DNA of 7,893 nucleotides from Gammaproteobacteria bacterium. Lineage in GTDB: Bacteria > Pseudomonadota > Gammaproteobacteria > SZUA-229. The stretch covers positions 1-7,893 of the forward strand of contig DROB01000412.1 of the NCBI GenBank assembly GCA_011321985.1, read 5' to 3'. Numbering within the stretch: the stretch's first letter is position 1; every line of letters starts with the position of its first letter. The notes under the pieces are model-generated. The model worked only from the letters and a program-made list of their open reading frames with translations. It was not told the DNA's origin and made no database searches. Position numbers and translations under genes: made by a program. This document shows, in pieces, positions 7,710 to 7,893 of the stretch.

Positions 7710-7893
7710 TTAATTTGAGCTCAGCAGGGTTTTGATGCGACCGCTGATTTCACCCATGTCGGCGCGTCCGATAATCTGTGGCCTGACCAGTCCCATAACT
7801 TTACCCATATCCTTGATGCTGCTGGCACCCGTCTGCTCTATCGCCTGTGCGACGATATCGTCAACTTCTTCTTCGCTCAATGCCTGCGGTAGA
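7710..7893 (-). CDS. GatB/YqeY-domain protein (partial, N-terminus off the window)
   Basis: The last 60 complete codons of a minus-strand gene that enters from the right edge. The visible part begins LPQALSEEEVDDIVAQAIEQ and contains GASSIKDMGKVMG and GRADMGEISG, ending in KTLLSSN. This is the helical C-terminal (tail) domain shared by the GatB subunit of the amidotransferase and the small YqeY proteins. Full YqeY is about 150 residues and the ending at KTLL plus a few residues fits it well. GatB itself would also end with such a domain, but the wording of these motifs (KDMGKVMG, GRADMG) matches YqeY better. The precise function of YqeY is not established; a tRNA-linked amidase-like role is only suggested by the domain. 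Its stop lies 44 bases before hemE. In many gammaproteobacteria yqeY sits between rpsU and dnaG, so hemE as the downstream neighbour is a less usual setting. Confidence 0.88.
   Translation of the reverse strand, partial: LPQALSEEEVDDIVAQAIEQTGASSIKDMGKVMGLVRPQIIGRADMGEISGRIKTLLSSN

Noticed and set aside
7671..7713. Plus-strand GAGGAG followed by ATG and an 11-codon frame ending in TAA
   Set aside because: The ribosome-like site is almost touching the ATG, the peptide is very short, and there is no supporting promoter; it is most simply the complement of the pyrimidine tract before hemE.

Overview
This window looks like ordinary chromosomal DNA from a gammaproteobacterium with type IV pili and a Gram-negative envelope. 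The evidence is a class A penicillin-binding protein of the PBP1a type divergent from pilM-pilN, an outer-membrane patatin autotransporter, and a HemE protein that closely resembles enterobacterial HemE. Base composition and codon use look even across the genes by eye. I see no mobile element, tRNA, rRNA, CRISPR array or sign of recent transfer. The species cannot be named from the sequence.

Layout: the left end (1-1394) carries two minus-strand type IV pilus genes. pilN is cut by the window edge and pilM is complete; they overlap by one base in a TAATG junction. A 189-base AT-rich spacer (1395-1583) separates pilM from mrcA/ponA (1584-4112, plus strand), and each side has a candidate sigma70-type promoter. 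mrcA converges on a minus-strand gene for a PlpD-like type Vd (patatin plus POTRA plus beta-barrel) protein (4155-6446), with a 42-base gap and no clear terminator. Upstream of that gene on the same strand are hemE (6574-7665) and, at the right edge, the C-terminal end of a GatB/YqeY-family protein (7710 to beyond 7893). There is no gene-free stretch longer than 300 bases.

How the genes relate: PilM and PilN belong to the inner-membrane alignment complex of the type IV pilus machine. PBP1a builds peptidoglycan in the same envelope compartment. The patatin protein is predicted to reach the outer membrane and display or release a lipid acyl hydrolase. HemE is a tetrapyrrole biosynthesis enzyme with no obvious link to its neighbours. 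The divergent pilM/mrcA arrangement is a conserved gammaproteobacterial gene order.

I did not find a previously undescribed system. The points most worth a second look are the lack of a Shine-Dalgarno sequence before hemE together with a possible near-leaderless promoter, two hydrophilic insertions in the non-catalytic domain of PBP1a, and the predicted self-secreting phospholipase.
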